Assembly (NCBI RefSeq): GCF_013376095.1 | Contig: NZ_JAAMFN010000030.1 | Span: 1-56,286 of the forward strand | Source: Arthrobacter sp. SDTb3-6 | Lineage (GTDB): Bacteria; Actinomycetota; Actinomycetes; Actinomycetales; Micrococcaceae | Direction of reading: 5' to 3' | Length of the DNA: 56,286 nucleotides | Part shown: positions 36,574 through 44,497 of the stretch, one piece after another | Numbering within the stretch: position 1 is the first letter of the stretch | Layout: each line of letters starts with the position of its first letter | Made by a program: the position numbers and the translations under genes | Notes under the pieces: generated by a model | What the model was told of the DNA's origin: nothing | Databases searched by the model: none | The model's input: only the letters and a program-made list of their open reading frames with translations

Positions 36574-37812
36574 ATGCCGCAGACAAGGCCGGAAGTCCGG
36601 ACAGCGCAACTGCATGTGAAAGGCCGGGCACTCAACCTTGCGCTGGCAACCGCCGCCTCCGTGGTGGGCTTTTGGGCCTGGAACGCGGTGGCCACGCTCA
36701 GCACCCACTACGCCAGGGCCATGGACCTGTCTGCGGGGTCCATGGGCGTCCTGGTGGCCATGCCCATCTTTGTCGGCTCGTTGGGACGCATCGTGGTCGG
36801 CATCCTCACGGACCGGTATGGCGGGCGCGCCCTCTTCACCTTCGTGCTCGCCGCCACCATTGCGCCCATTCTGCTGGTGGCATGGGGCGGCGCCCTGGAT
36901 TCCTATGTCTTCGTACTCGTGGCGGGCTTCCTCCTGGGCGTCGCCGGCACCGTGTTCGCTGTCGGGATCCCCTTCGTCAGCGCGTGGTACCCGCCGGATC
37001 GCCGCGGCTTCGCCACAGGGGTGTTTGGTGCCGGCATGGGCGGGACGGCGCTGGCCGCGTTCCTGAACCCGCGCCTGGTGGCCTGGCTGGGCTATGTGCC
37101 GACCCACCTGGTGATCGCCTGCTTTCTTGCGGCCACGGCCGTACTGGTGTGGTTCTTCATGCGGGACGCCCCCGGCTGGGAGCCGAACACGGCGGCCGTG
37201 GTGCCCAAGCTGCTGGACGCCGCCAGGCTGGCCGTCACGTGGAAGCTCTGCTTCCTATACGCCGTGCTGTTCGGCGGGTTCGTCTCCTTTGCCACGTACC
37301 TGCCCACCTACCTGCGCGATGTCTATGCCTTTTCCCCGACCGACGCCGGCGCCCGCACCGCCGGCTTTGCGCTGGCCGCCGTCGTCGCCCGTCCCGTCGG
37401 CGGGGTCCTGGCGGACAGGATCGGCGCCAAGCCCGTGGTCCTGGCGGCAACGGCCGGCGTCGCCGTCCTGGGCTGGCTGGTCGCCCTGCAGCCGGTCGCC
37501 GACGTGCAGGCCGGCCCGGTGTTCCTGGCCATGGCAGCGGCGTTGGGGCTGGGGGCCGGCGGCGTGTTTGCCTGGGTGGGCGCGCTGTCCCCTGAAGGGA
37601 AGATGGGCACCATCAGCGGCATCGTCAGTGCCGCCGGGGGACTGGGCGGATATTTTCCGCCCCTGGTCATGGGCTGGTCCTACAACCCCGAGGCCACGCA
37701 CTACAAATACGCGATCGGCCTCTCGCTGCTCGTGGCCACGGCCGTCGTCGCACTGGTCTTCACGGCCGTCTTCGTCAAGAATCCGGCCCGTCAGGACGCC
37801 AGCGGCGCCTAA
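36574..37812 (+). CDS. narK: NarK-type nitrate/nitrite transporter (MFS)
   Basis: A 412-residue major facilitator with 12 predicted helices. GRIVVGILTDRYGGR after TM2 is the MFS loop motif, and FGAGMGGTALAAFLNPRL resembles the glycine-rich nitrate signature of TM5. It lies 27 bp after narI on the same strand. It brings nitrate in, exchanges it for nitrite, or exports nitrite; which of these cannot be told from the sequence. Confidence 0.9.
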   Translation: MPQTRPEVRTAQLHVKGRALNLALATAASVVGFWAWNAVATLSTHYARAMDLSAGSMGVLVAMPIFVGSLGRIVVGILTDRYGGRALFTFVLAATIAPILLVAWGGALDSYVFVLVAGFLLGVAGTVFAVGIPFVSAWYPPDRRGFATGVFGAGMGGTALAAFLNPRLVAWLGYVPTHLVIACFLAATAVLVWFFMRDAPGWEPNTAAVVPKLLDAARLAVTWKLCFLYAVLFGGFVSFATYLPTYLRDVYAFSPTDAGARTAGFALAAVVARPVGGVLADRIGAKPVVLAATAGVAVLGWLVALQPVADVQAGPVFLAMAAALGLGAGGVFAWVGALSPEGKMGTISGIVSAAGGLGGYFPPLVMGWSYNPEATHYKYAIGLSLLVATAVVALVFTAVFVKNPARQDASGA

Positions 37813-37861
37813 AGGGCGGCGTTGGCGGGCTGGGCACCTTCACCAACCATCAGGGAGCAAC

Positions 37862-38893
37862 ATGGAATACCGCACATTGGGCAACAGCGGCGCCGTGGTC
37901 TCCAGCTACGCGCTGGGCACCATGACCTTCGGGGCGGAGGCCGCCGAGGACGCCTCACACACCATCCTGGACTGCTACGTGGCTGCCGGCGGCAACTTCA
38001 TCGACACGGCAGACGTCTACAGCGCCGGCGCCTCCGAGGAAATCATCGGCAGGTGGCTGGCCCGCAGGCCCGACGCACGCGAAACGGTGGTCCTGGCCAC
38101 CAAGGGGCGCTTCCCCATGGGGGCCGCCCCGAACGACGTCGGCACCTCGCGCCGGCATTTGTCCCGGGCCCTGGATGACTCCCTGCGCCGCCTCGGCGTG
38201 GAGCAGATCGACCTGTACCAGCTGCATGCCTGGGACCCCATCACCCCGCTGGAGGAGACGTTGCGCTTCCTGCACGATTCCGTCTGCAGCGGCAAGATCG
38301 CCTACTACGGCTTCTCCAACTTCCTGGGGTGGCAGTTGACCAAGGCAGTGCACATGGCCCGGGCCCACGGCTGGAACACCCCCGTCTCGCTGCAGCCCCA
38401 GTACAACCTGCTGGTCCGGGACATCGAGTTTGAGGTGGTCCCGGCCGCCCTGGATGCGGGGATGGGACTGCTGCCGTGGTCGCCGCTGGGCGGGGGCTGG
38501 CTGTCGGGGAAATACCGGCGTGACGTCCCGCCCGCCGGCGCCACACGCCTGGGTGAAAACCCCACGCGCGGCATGGAGGCCTGGCAGGGACGCAATGACA
38601 ATCCACGCACCTGGGAGGTGATCGGTGCCGTGGAAGGCATCGCCGCGGCCCGGGGCGCCAGTGCGGCCCAGGTGGCGCTGGCATGGCTGGCCGCGCGCCC
38701 TGCCGTCACCTCCGTGATCCTCGGCGCCCGCACCATCGAACAACTCACGGACAACCTTGCCGCCGCCCGGCTGGAACTCACGGATGCCGAAACCCGGCGG
38801 CTCACGGACGCCAGCCGGCCGGACGCCGGCGTGTACCCCTACGGGCCCGGGGCCCGGGAACAGCGCAGCCGCAAGATCGAAGGCGGCCGGTGA
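37862..38893 (+). CDS. Aldo/keto reductase
   Basis: A 343-residue (beta/alpha)8 oxidoreductase of the AKR superfamily. The catalytic tetrad is visible as Asp and Tyr in FIDTADVYSAGASE, Lys in VLATKGRF and His in LYQLHAWDP. The NADPH-binding end is SVILGARTIEQL. ATG 37862 has AGGGAG upstream. It follows narK by 49 bp and might be read through from the nar operon, though no functional link is evident. Confidence 0.92.
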   Translation: MEYRTLGNSGAVVSSYALGTMTFGAEAAEDASHTILDCYVAAGGNFIDTADVYSAGASEEIIGRWLARRPDARETVVLATKGRFPMGAAPNDVGTSRRHLSRALDDSLRRLGVEQIDLYQLHAWDPITPLEETLRFLHDSVCSGKIAYYGFSNFLGWQLTKAVHMARAHGWNTPVSLQPQYNLLVRDIEFEVVPAALDAGMGLLPWSPLGGGWLSGKYRRDVPPAGATRLGENPTRGMEAWQGRNDNPRTWEVIGAVEGIAAARGASAAQVALAWLAARPAVTSVILGARTIEQLTDNLAAARLELTDAETRRLTDASRPDAGVYPYGPGAREQRSRKIEGGR

Positions 38894-38905
38894 GCCGGCG
38901 CCAGC

Positions 38906-39856
38906 CTAGCCCGGCGCCCCGGCCCCTGCCTGCCGGGCCGCGGTCCTGATGGTGAGCGCGCCCGGCTCCACGGCCACCCTCAGGTGGCGGGCGGAGCCGA
39001 GGTGGTCGCCGTCGAGCTGGAACTCCTGGGCCTCCGCCAAGGTGATCGCGGCGGACTTCCCGGCCAGGTAGTCCACCGAGCGGTTCCTGGCGGCGGCGGG
39101 GCCGAACACGCCCGCCAGCACGCCCAGCCAGCCCAGCCGCCCGCGCGGCGAGAGTGCCACGAGGTCCAGGACGCCGTCGTCGATCCTCGCATCGGGGAAC
39201 ATCTCCACGCCGCCCATGAGCTGGCCGCAGTTGCCCACCATCACGCTGCGGATCCGGCGCCGGACCTCCCGCCCGCCGTCAATGCTGATCCGTGCACGCA
39301 CCGGCCGGCCGGGCAGCTGGCGCATGCCTGCCTCCACATAGGCCAGCCAGCCGATGCGGTCCTTCAGTCCGTCCACCGTGTTGGCCATGATGGCCGCGTC
39401 ATAGCCCAGCCCGGCCATGACCAGGAACAGCTGCCCCTGGTCGGAGTGGTCAAGGTGGGCCCGCACCACGTCAATGGTGATGTCGCGTCCGGCCAGGATG
39501 CCACGGGCGGCACCCAGCGGGTCCGCCACGTCGATGCCCAGGTTGCGCGCCAGCAGGTTGCCGGTGCCCAGCGGCAGCAGGCCCATGGCCACGCCGGTCC
39601 CCGCCAACACCTCAGCCACACACCGGACAGTGCCGTCACCGCCGGCGGCAATCACGACGTCGGCCCCGGCCTCAAGTGCCTCGCGCGCCTGCCCGGCGCC
39701 GGGGTCGTCCTCCGTGGTCTCAAGCCAGAGCGGTTCGCCCCAGCCTTCCTCACGGCACAGCGACTGGAATTCATCGCGGAACCCGTCACCCGGGGACTTG
39801 ACAGGGTTGATCACGACGGCGGCGAGGCCGGCCGCCCCGTTGTTGCGCTGGGTCAT
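38906..39856 (-). CDS. Diacylglycerol/lipid kinase family protein
   Basis: A 316-residue DAGK-catalytic-domain protein. VVINPVKSPGD starts the fold, AAGGDGTVRCVAEVL is the nucleotide-binding GGDGT motif, and LPLGTGNLLARNLGID and DDGVLDLVALSP follow. Such proteins phosphorylate diacylglycerol or related lipids at the membrane. It converges on the aldo/keto reductase with a 12-bp gap. Confidence 0.92.
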   Translation of the reverse strand: MTQRNNGAAGLAAVVINPVKSPGDGFRDEFQSLCREEGWGEPLWLETTEDDPGAGQAREALEAGADVVIAAGGDGTVRCVAEVLAGTGVAMGLLPLGTGNLLARNLGIDVADPLGAARGILAGRDITIDVVRAHLDHSDQGQLFLVMAGLGYDAAIMANTVDGLKDRIGWLAYVEAGMRQLPGRPVRARISIDGGREVRRRIRSVMVGNCGQLMGGVEMFPDARIDDGVLDLVALSPRGRLGWLGVLAGVFGPAAARNRSVDYLAGKSAAITLAEAQEFQLDGDHLGSARHLRVAVEPGALTIRTAARQAGAGAPG

Positions 39857-39961
39857 GGCGTCCTTTGCGGCAGGGATGGGGGGAAGTTTCCCTGGCCTGA
39901 TCCTAGCCGCATTCCCCGCCGGGCGCCGGGCTCCGCGCCGCGTGGGTCCGCCTGAGGGGCA

Positions 39962-40657
39962 TTATGGGGAGTGCGGCTGGCCGTCCGGGCCGTGGTGGAT
40001 GAACTTGTCCGGCCCGCCGCGGGGGCGCGGGCGGGACTGCAGCCAGGCCTCCAGCCCGTCGGGGTCCCTGCGCTCGAGTTCGTCCAGGTAGGCCTGGCGC
40101 AGGGCCACGACATAGGCCTGCAGGGCCAGCGTGTGGGCGCCCTCGAGCCACCGGTAACTGCCGCGCCACGCCTGGCAGAGGCCGCCGTCGTCGAGCGCCC
40201 GGACGCAGGGTGCGAAGCCTTCCGCATCGACGGGGATGGCCGGCAGGGCGGCCGCTTCGGACCGGCGGGGTTCCCGGCAGGCGTCATCCGACGGGGCGGG
40301 GGGCATGCGCGACGGCGTGTGCCTGAGCACCTTCCGGACGGCCCAGGGGGAGGTGGCAACGGCCATGGGGACGAGTGCCCAGACCCACCCCCGGAGGGCG
40401 CCGGCGAAGCCGCCGACAGCCAGGACCACAACGCCGGTCTCCAGGGCGTTGACGCCCGCGCGGTGCAGCCTGTACGCCCTGCGCCGCGGGACATCGGCCG
40501 GCGCGTGGGCCGCCAACGTGGCCAGGGCCCCCACCGCGGCACCTGTGCAGGCCAGGGCGGCCACCGAAGCCAAGGGGTAGATGATGAGTCCCACGAGTGC
40601 CCCCGTGACGGCGAGGAAGCCCGTCAATAGAAGCCACGCATGGCGATACTGGTTCAT
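39962..40657 (-). CDS. Hypothetical four-helix membrane protein
   Basis: A 231-residue protein with two pairs of membrane helices in the first 120 residues (YPLASVAALACTGAAVGALA and NALETGVVVLAVGGFAGAL are examples). A soluble C-terminal half contains GGLCQAWRGSYRWLEG. The start at 40657 has GGGGGGAGG upstream; the longer frame to 40897 is not supported. I do not recognise the family. Confidence 0.7.
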   Translation of the reverse strand: MNQYRHAWLLLTGFLAVTGALVGLIIYPLASVAALACTGAAVGALATLAAHAPADVPRRRAYRLHRAGVNALETGVVVLAVGGFAGALRGWVWALVPMAVATSPWAVRKVLRHTPSRMPPAPSDDACREPRRSEAAALPAIPVDAEGFAPCVRALDDGGLCQAWRGSYRWLEGAHTLALQAYVVALRQAYLDELERRDPDGLEAWLQSRPRPRGGPDKFIHHGPDGQPHSP

Positions 40658-40754
40658 GCCTTCACACCTCCCCCCGGCGGGTACGTGCCCTTCAAGGCAG
40701 GAGGTTGCCTGCATCCCCTGCGGCGTCCGCGCGGGGAGGCTGTTTCGTTGTTGG

Positions 40755-40769
40755 TGATCATCATGATCA
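40755..40769. promoter_or_regulatory. 15-bp inverted repeat, possible operator
   Basis: TGATCAT-C-ATGATCA has perfect 7-bp arms around one base. It lies about 100 bp upstream of the membrane protein start at 40657. Its symmetry suits a dimeric regulator; the regulator is not identified. Confidence 0.4.
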
Positions 40770-40859
40770 GGTCCTCGGATAGCTCTGCCTAAAGCGGCTT
40801 GCCGAGGTCTAGGCATCGATTTAACGTTACCTCGCCGGGCCCTGCCGGGAAAGGGGGAG

Positions 40860-40894
40860 GCGGCGTCCCGGGGGTGTGGGCCGGGACGCCGCCG
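40860..40894 (-). terminator. Strong GC hairpin after the FBP-domain gene
   Basis: A 13-bp perfect stem, GGCGGCGTCCCGG pairing with CCGGGACGCCGCC, encloses a 9-nt loop. It begins 8 bp after the stop of the minus-strand gene at 40903. There is no U tract, which is common in high-GC actinobacteria. Confidence 0.7.
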
Positions 40895-40902
40895 CACGGG
40901 CG

Positions 40903-41385
40903 CTAGCCGTCGTCGCGCACCTTGCGCACAAAGCTGGCAAAGTTGCCGCGCAGCCCTACAATGCGCCGCTGCCGCCCGGATTCCAGGTCAAACCCGGGGT
41001 ACGGCAGGGGTGGCAGGCGGCGTGCGTTGGCGGAGCATTCAAAGTGTGAACAGGCGAGTGTGCCCACGGTGTTTCCGTTGCGCCCTGCCTTGCCGGCGCG
41101 CCTGGCGTTGAAGTACACCACGTCGTTGGGCAGCAGCACGTCCTCGCACCAGGAACACTGGGGCCGCGAGCGTGCCTTGCTGTCCACCTCGCGGAGCATG
41201 ATGCCCACCGGTCCGCCTTCGCACGCCCCGACGACGTAGCCGACGGCCGGCAGTTTGGCGTCGCGCCAGCCGAGGAAGTCAAGGTTCTCCCAGTCAAGGG
41301 TGTCAAAGTCCGCGGGCAGGGCAAGTGCCGTCCGCTCGCGGCGGGAGGCGTTGATCAAGGAGTCCCGAAGATCGTTTTCTGTCAT
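40903..41385 (-). CDS. FBP-domain (FusB/EF-G-binding type) zinc-finger protein
   Basis: A 160-residue protein with an N-terminal helical part (MTENDLRDSLINASRRERTA) and a C-terminal treble-clef zinc finger: CSWCEDVL, then CSHFECSANAR, matching the FBP/FusB C-terminal fold. FusB-type proteins bind elongation factor G and free it from stalled ribosomes. Actinobacterial FBP proteins are uncharacterised. The start at 41385 is where family similarity begins; the upstream extension to 41526 is Pro/Arg-rich and unlikely. Confidence 0.8.
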   Translation of the reverse strand: MTENDLRDSLINASRRERTALALPADFDTLDWENLDFLGWRDAKLPAVGYVVGACEGGPVGIMLREVDSKARSRPQCSWCEDVLLPNDVVYFNARRAGKAGRNGNTVGTLACSHFECSANARRLPPLPYPGFDLESGRQRRIVGLRGNFASFVRKVRDDG

Positions 41386-41766
41386 GGGTTGCACTGCGTT
41401 GCCTTGTCTGTCTGGTCCCGGCCCGTCCTGCAGCGGGCGCAGGGGTCGCAGGGGTCGCCAAAGACGACCACGAGGGGGCCGGCGGATGAAAATCGGATGG
41501 TTTGGACCGGCGTCGGCGGGGCCCACACTGGCGGACGCCGCAGCGGTCCAGGCGCATCACTGCGCAGGGGAGATCACCGAAGGGAAAACGGCACGATTCT
41601 GGTGCCGGCGAACAGCACGCCGACAACCTCCCAACGGCCCACGGGCCAAGAGCGTAAAACAGGCAAAGTCACAGGCAGTAGCCTACACCCGCCCCGGCGC
41701 CTGCCCGCCGGGGGATAATGGCACCAGGACGGTGGCCGTGCCGCCCCACATCCACCGAAGGAAGCC
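41386..41766. other. Intergenic 381 bp between divergent FBP and YqeY genes
   Basis: The only signals I can point to are GATAAT at 41714-41719, a good -10 for the YqeY gene with a predicted start about 40 bp before its ATG, and a short direct repeat GCAGGGGTCGCAGGGGTCGC near 41440. Open frames crossing this gap have no recognisable protein character. Confidence 0.45.
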
Positions 41767-42231
41767 ATGTCCACGCTGAAACAGCAGTTGAAGTCCGACG
41801 TCGTCACCCACATGAAGGACGGCAACAAGGTTGCCCTGGCCACGCTGCGCAACGTCCTGGGCGAGATTGAGACCCGCGAAAAGTCGGGCAAGGTGCCGGT
41901 GGAACTTGACGACCTGCAGGTGACGTCCCTGCTGCAAAAGGAGGCCGCGAAGCGCCGGGAGACCTCGGCCATCTACGCGGAGGCCGGCGAGCCAGGACGC
42001 GCGGCGGCGGAAATTGCCGAGGCCGAAGTCATTGAGGCCTACCTGCCGCAACCCCTGACGGCCGCCGAGGCTGAAGCCATCGTCGACGACGTCATTGCGG
42101 GGCTTGAAGCGTCCGAGGGGCCGCTGGCCATGCGCCAGATGGGGCTGGCCATGAAGCCGATCACGGCCAGGATCGCCGGCCGTTTTGACGGCAAGGCCGT
42201 CTCCGACATGGTCCGAAAGCGCCTGTCCTAG
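41767..42231 (+). CDS. GatB/YqeY-domain protein
   Basis: A 154-residue helical protein of the YqeY family: STLKQQLKSDVVTHMKDGNK at the N-terminus, LLQKEAAKRRETSAIY in the middle and the C-terminal GatB/YqeY tail domain ending VRKRLS. Members resemble the tail of amidotransferase subunit GatB and may bind tRNA; their role is not established. GAAGGAAG precedes the ATG. Confidence 0.93.
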   Translation: MSTLKQQLKSDVVTHMKDGNKVALATLRNVLGEIETREKSGKVPVELDDLQVTSLLQKEAAKRRETSAIYAEAGEPGRAAAEIAEAEVIEAYLPQPLTAAEAEAIVDDVIAGLEASEGPLAMRQMGLAMKPITARIAGRFDGKAVSDMVRKRLS

Positions 42232-42273
42232 CCTGGCCCCGGTCCGCCGCGTGCCCCTGTCCGTGGTGTTTAT

Positions 42274-42340
42274 GCGCCAAACCCATGCCGGGTTTGTCGC
42301 CACAGGTCCGCTTGCGCCAAACCCGGCCCGGGTCCGGAGC
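42274..42340. repeat. Two tandem 27-bp hairpin units (GCGCCAAACCC type)
   Basis: Unit 1 (42274-42300) is GCGCCAAACCC, 5-nt loop, GGGTTTGTCGC, an 11-bp stem with one mismatch. Unit 2 (42314-42340) starts with the same 11 bases but its right arm has diverged (GGGTCCGGAGC), so the stem is broken. The units are 40 bp apart. They lie 43 bp after the YqeY stop. They could be a terminator pair or copies of a REP-like element. Confidence 0.55.
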
Positions 42341-42509
42341 ATAAGCGAACCGCCGCGGCACATAAAGGCCCGTCCGACCCCACAACGGCACCGAATCAAC
42401 CCTTGTCAATGCCGGCACACAGGAGTGAACTGGAGTGAGGGCGATTGCTGCAGGGATTTGGGAGCGGCGGGCCCGGTGCAAGTTCGCAAAACAACCCAGG
42501 GAGGAACCC

Positions 42510-42749
42510 ATGTCCACAGCAACCATTGAGAAGAAGGCCGTCCGCCGCGCGGTTTACCATGTGCGCCCCTGCGACGGTGCCGACGGGATGAAGTGGGAGC
42601 TCCACAAGTTCCGCACCACCCAGCACGAGCACTTCCACAGCCAAAAGGATGCCGTGGCCGCCGCCCACCTGGAGTGCGGGGACCGTCCGTCCCACATCGT
42701 GATGCATGCCCTCGACGGCCACACCTACCGGGAGTACGACGTCAACTGA
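42510..42749 (+). CDS. DUF2188-like small protein
   Basis: A 79-residue protein. The C-terminal half reads HSQKDAVAAAHLECGDRPSH, then IVMHALDGHTYREYDVN, the pattern of DUF2188 (a beta-alpha-beta fold with a terminal D-G-x-x-x-x-E-x-x-Y strand). GGGAGG precedes ATG 42510. Function unknown. Confidence 0.78.
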   Translation: MSTATIEKKAVRRAVYHVRPCDGADGMKWELHKFRTTQHEHFHSQKDAVAAAHLECGDRPSHIVMHALDGHTYREYDVN

Positions 42750-42797
42750 ACCGGACGCAAGACTACGGTCTCGCGAACGAACAACGGGCGTCAAACA

Positions 42798-42829
42798 GTG
42801 GGGCACCGCCGGCTCCGGCGGTGCCCCAC
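42798..42829. terminator. Bidirectional terminator hairpin
   Basis: A perfect 14-bp stem (GTGGGGCACCGCCG and its complement) closes a GCTC loop. It sits between the convergent ends of the DUF2188 gene (42749) and the cox cluster (42843) and would serve both. Confidence 0.75.
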
Positions 42830-42842
42830 ATCCATGCTCCGG

Positions 42843-43598
42843 CTACTTCCTGCGGCCACGCTTTCTCCGGCGCATGCACAACCCCAGTGCGATGGCGCCG
42901 AGCACGGCCAGGACGGCCGGCGCAAAGCGTTTCGCCAGGACCGGCCACATGGCCGAACCCAGGTTTAGTTCCGCGGCCGCCTGGACCGGTGCAGCCTGCG
43001 GACGGCCTTCGCTTCGAGCCGGCGGGGCGGCACCCTGCCCGACGGGCGCGGACCCGGCGTCCTGTGCCCCAGCCGCGGGAGGTTCGGCCGCGGTGCCACC
43101 GGCCGCGGTGGCCCCGGCGGCAGGAGGTGCCGCCGGCGTAGCCTCTTCCGCCGCCGGTTGGCCGACCTTGCCAATGACACACTGCACGAACTGCCCGAGC
43201 AGCTTGTCCGAGATGTCCTGGATGACGCCGCGGCCAAACTGTGCCGGTTTGCCCGTGATGTTCATGTCGGTCGTGACATCCACGGTGGTGCCGTCGCCGT
43301 CGGCAGCCAACACGGCGGTGACGGTGGCTCCCGCCGTGCCGTTGCCGCGCTTGTCCTTGCCCTGCGCCTCAATGACCACGGTATGCGTGGCCTCGTCACG
43401 GGTGGTGAACTCGCCCGTGCCGGCGTACAGCATGGCGATCGGCCCCAGCTTGACCTTGACAGTACCGGTGAAGGTGTCGCCCTCCACGGCGGTCAAGGTG
43501 GCGCCGGGAAAGCAGGGCGCTATCTCCTCCAACTGGTTGAAGGAGTGCCACGTGTCCGCCAGCGGGCTGGGGACGCTGAAGTGGTGCTTGAGTTCCAT
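42843..43598 (-). CDS. coxG: CoxG-like SRPBCC-domain membrane-anchored protein
   Basis: A 251-residue protein. Residues 1-145 form an SRPBCC/CoxG domain (LKHHFSVPSPLADTWHSF, then AVEGDTFTGTVKVKLGPI). An Ala/Pro-rich linker of about 70 residues follows, then one membrane helix (VLAVLGAIALGL) and a basic tail. In Afipia (Oligotropha) carboxidovorans CoxG anchors CO dehydrogenase to the membrane, which fits the helix here. It is the last gene of the cluster, 35 bp after the medium subunit. Confidence 0.86.
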   Translation of the reverse strand: MELKHHFSVPSPLADTWHSFNQLEEIAPCFPGATLTAVEGDTFTGTVKVKLGPIAMLYAGTGEFTTRDEATHTVVIEAQGKDKRGNGTAGATVTAVLAADGDGTTVDVTTDMNITGKPAQFGRGVIQDISDKLLGQFVQCVIGKVGQPAAEEATPAAPPAAGATAAGGTAAEPPAAGAQDAGSAPVGQGAAPPARSEGRPQAAPVQAAAELNLGSAMWPVLAKRFAPAVLAVLGAIALGLCMRRRKRGRRK

Positions 43599-43633
43599 TG
43601 CTTCCTTTCCGTCCGTATCCCGGTGCCCGGGGC

Positions 43634-44497
43634 CTAAAGTCCGACGGCGGCCAGCACCGCGCGCTTCGTGAGCACCTGGGCCAGGTGGGCCCGGTAGGCG
43701 GCGTCCCCGTTGAGGTCGCTCGCCGGATCGGTGCCTTCTGCGGCATGGGCGGCGGCTGCGGCAATGGCGTCAGCCGTGGCAGCCCCGCCGGCGAGCGCGG
43801 CCTCCACGGCGGTGGCGCGCAGCGGGGTGCTGGCCATGTTCGTCAGTCCGATCCTGGCCTCGGCGATGGTGCCGCCCTCCACCCGGACCTGTGCCGCAAC
43901 GGCCACAATGGACCACTGCTGCGCCACGCGGGTGAACTTTTCATAGTGCGAGCCCCAGCCGGTGTACTTGGGTACCCGGATGGCGGTGAGGATTTCCCCC
44001 TCCGCCACGGCGGTGGTGAAGTAGCCTTCGAAGAAGTCCGCCGCGTCCACGGTCCGCTGGCCGCCGGGCCCGGCAATCATGAACGTGGCTCCCGTGGCGA
44101 GCACGGGTGCCGGCAGGTCCCCGGCAGGGTCCGCGTGGACCAGGGCGCCGCCAAAGGTGCCGCGGTGGCGCACCTGGGGGTCGGCCACGGTGGCCGCCGC
44201 CTGGGCGAGCAGCGGCACGTGCCGGGCAATGAGGGGATCGGTGGCGACCACATGGTGGGGTGTCATGGCCCCGATCAGGAGGGAGTCGCCGTCGTCGGTG
44301 ACGCCGGAGAGCCCGGCGACCCGGCCCAGGTCCACCACCATGGAGGGGTCGGCCAGGCGCAGTTTCATGACCGGGAGCAGGCTTTGCCCGCCGGCGAGCA
44401 GCTTGACGTCGTCCCCGGCTGCGTCGGCGGCCGCGAGCAGGCCCAGGGCCTCCTCGACGGTGGATGGCGCCGCATAGTCGAATGCGCTCGGGATCAT
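43634..44497 (-). CDS. coxM: Molybdenum hydroxylase medium (FAD-binding) subunit
   Basis: A 287-residue FAD subunit of the CO dehydrogenase/xanthine dehydrogenase family. KLLAGGQSLLPVMKLRL is the first flavin-binding motif and RHRGTFGGALVHADPAGD the second. It carries electrons from the iron-sulfur subunit to the respiratory chain. ATG 44497 overlaps the large-subunit stop by 4 bp (ATGA). Confidence 0.92.
   Translation of the reverse strand: MIPSAFDYAAPSTVEEALGLLAAADAAGDDVKLLAGGQSLLPVMKLRLADPSMVVDLGRVAGLSGVTDDGDSLLIGAMTPHHVVATDPLIARHVPLLAQAAATVADPQVRHRGTFGGALVHADPAGDLPAPVLATGATFMIAGPGGQRTVDAADFFEGYFTTAVAEGEILTAIRVPKYTGWGSHYEKFTRVAQQWSIVAVAAQVRVEGGTIAEARIGLTNMASTPLRATAVEAALAGGAATADAIAAAAAHAAEGTDPASDLNGDAAYRAHLAQVLTKRAVLAAVGL

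Larger units (their letters stand above)
40658..40902. other. Intergenic 245 bp with palindrome and terminator
   Basis: It holds the promoter of the membrane protein gene, a 15-bp inverted repeat TGATCAT-C-ATGATCA at 40755-40769 and, near the other end, the hairpin at 40860-40894. The middle part (about 40790-40840) is AT-richer than its surroundings. No gene is seen. Confidence 0.5.
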
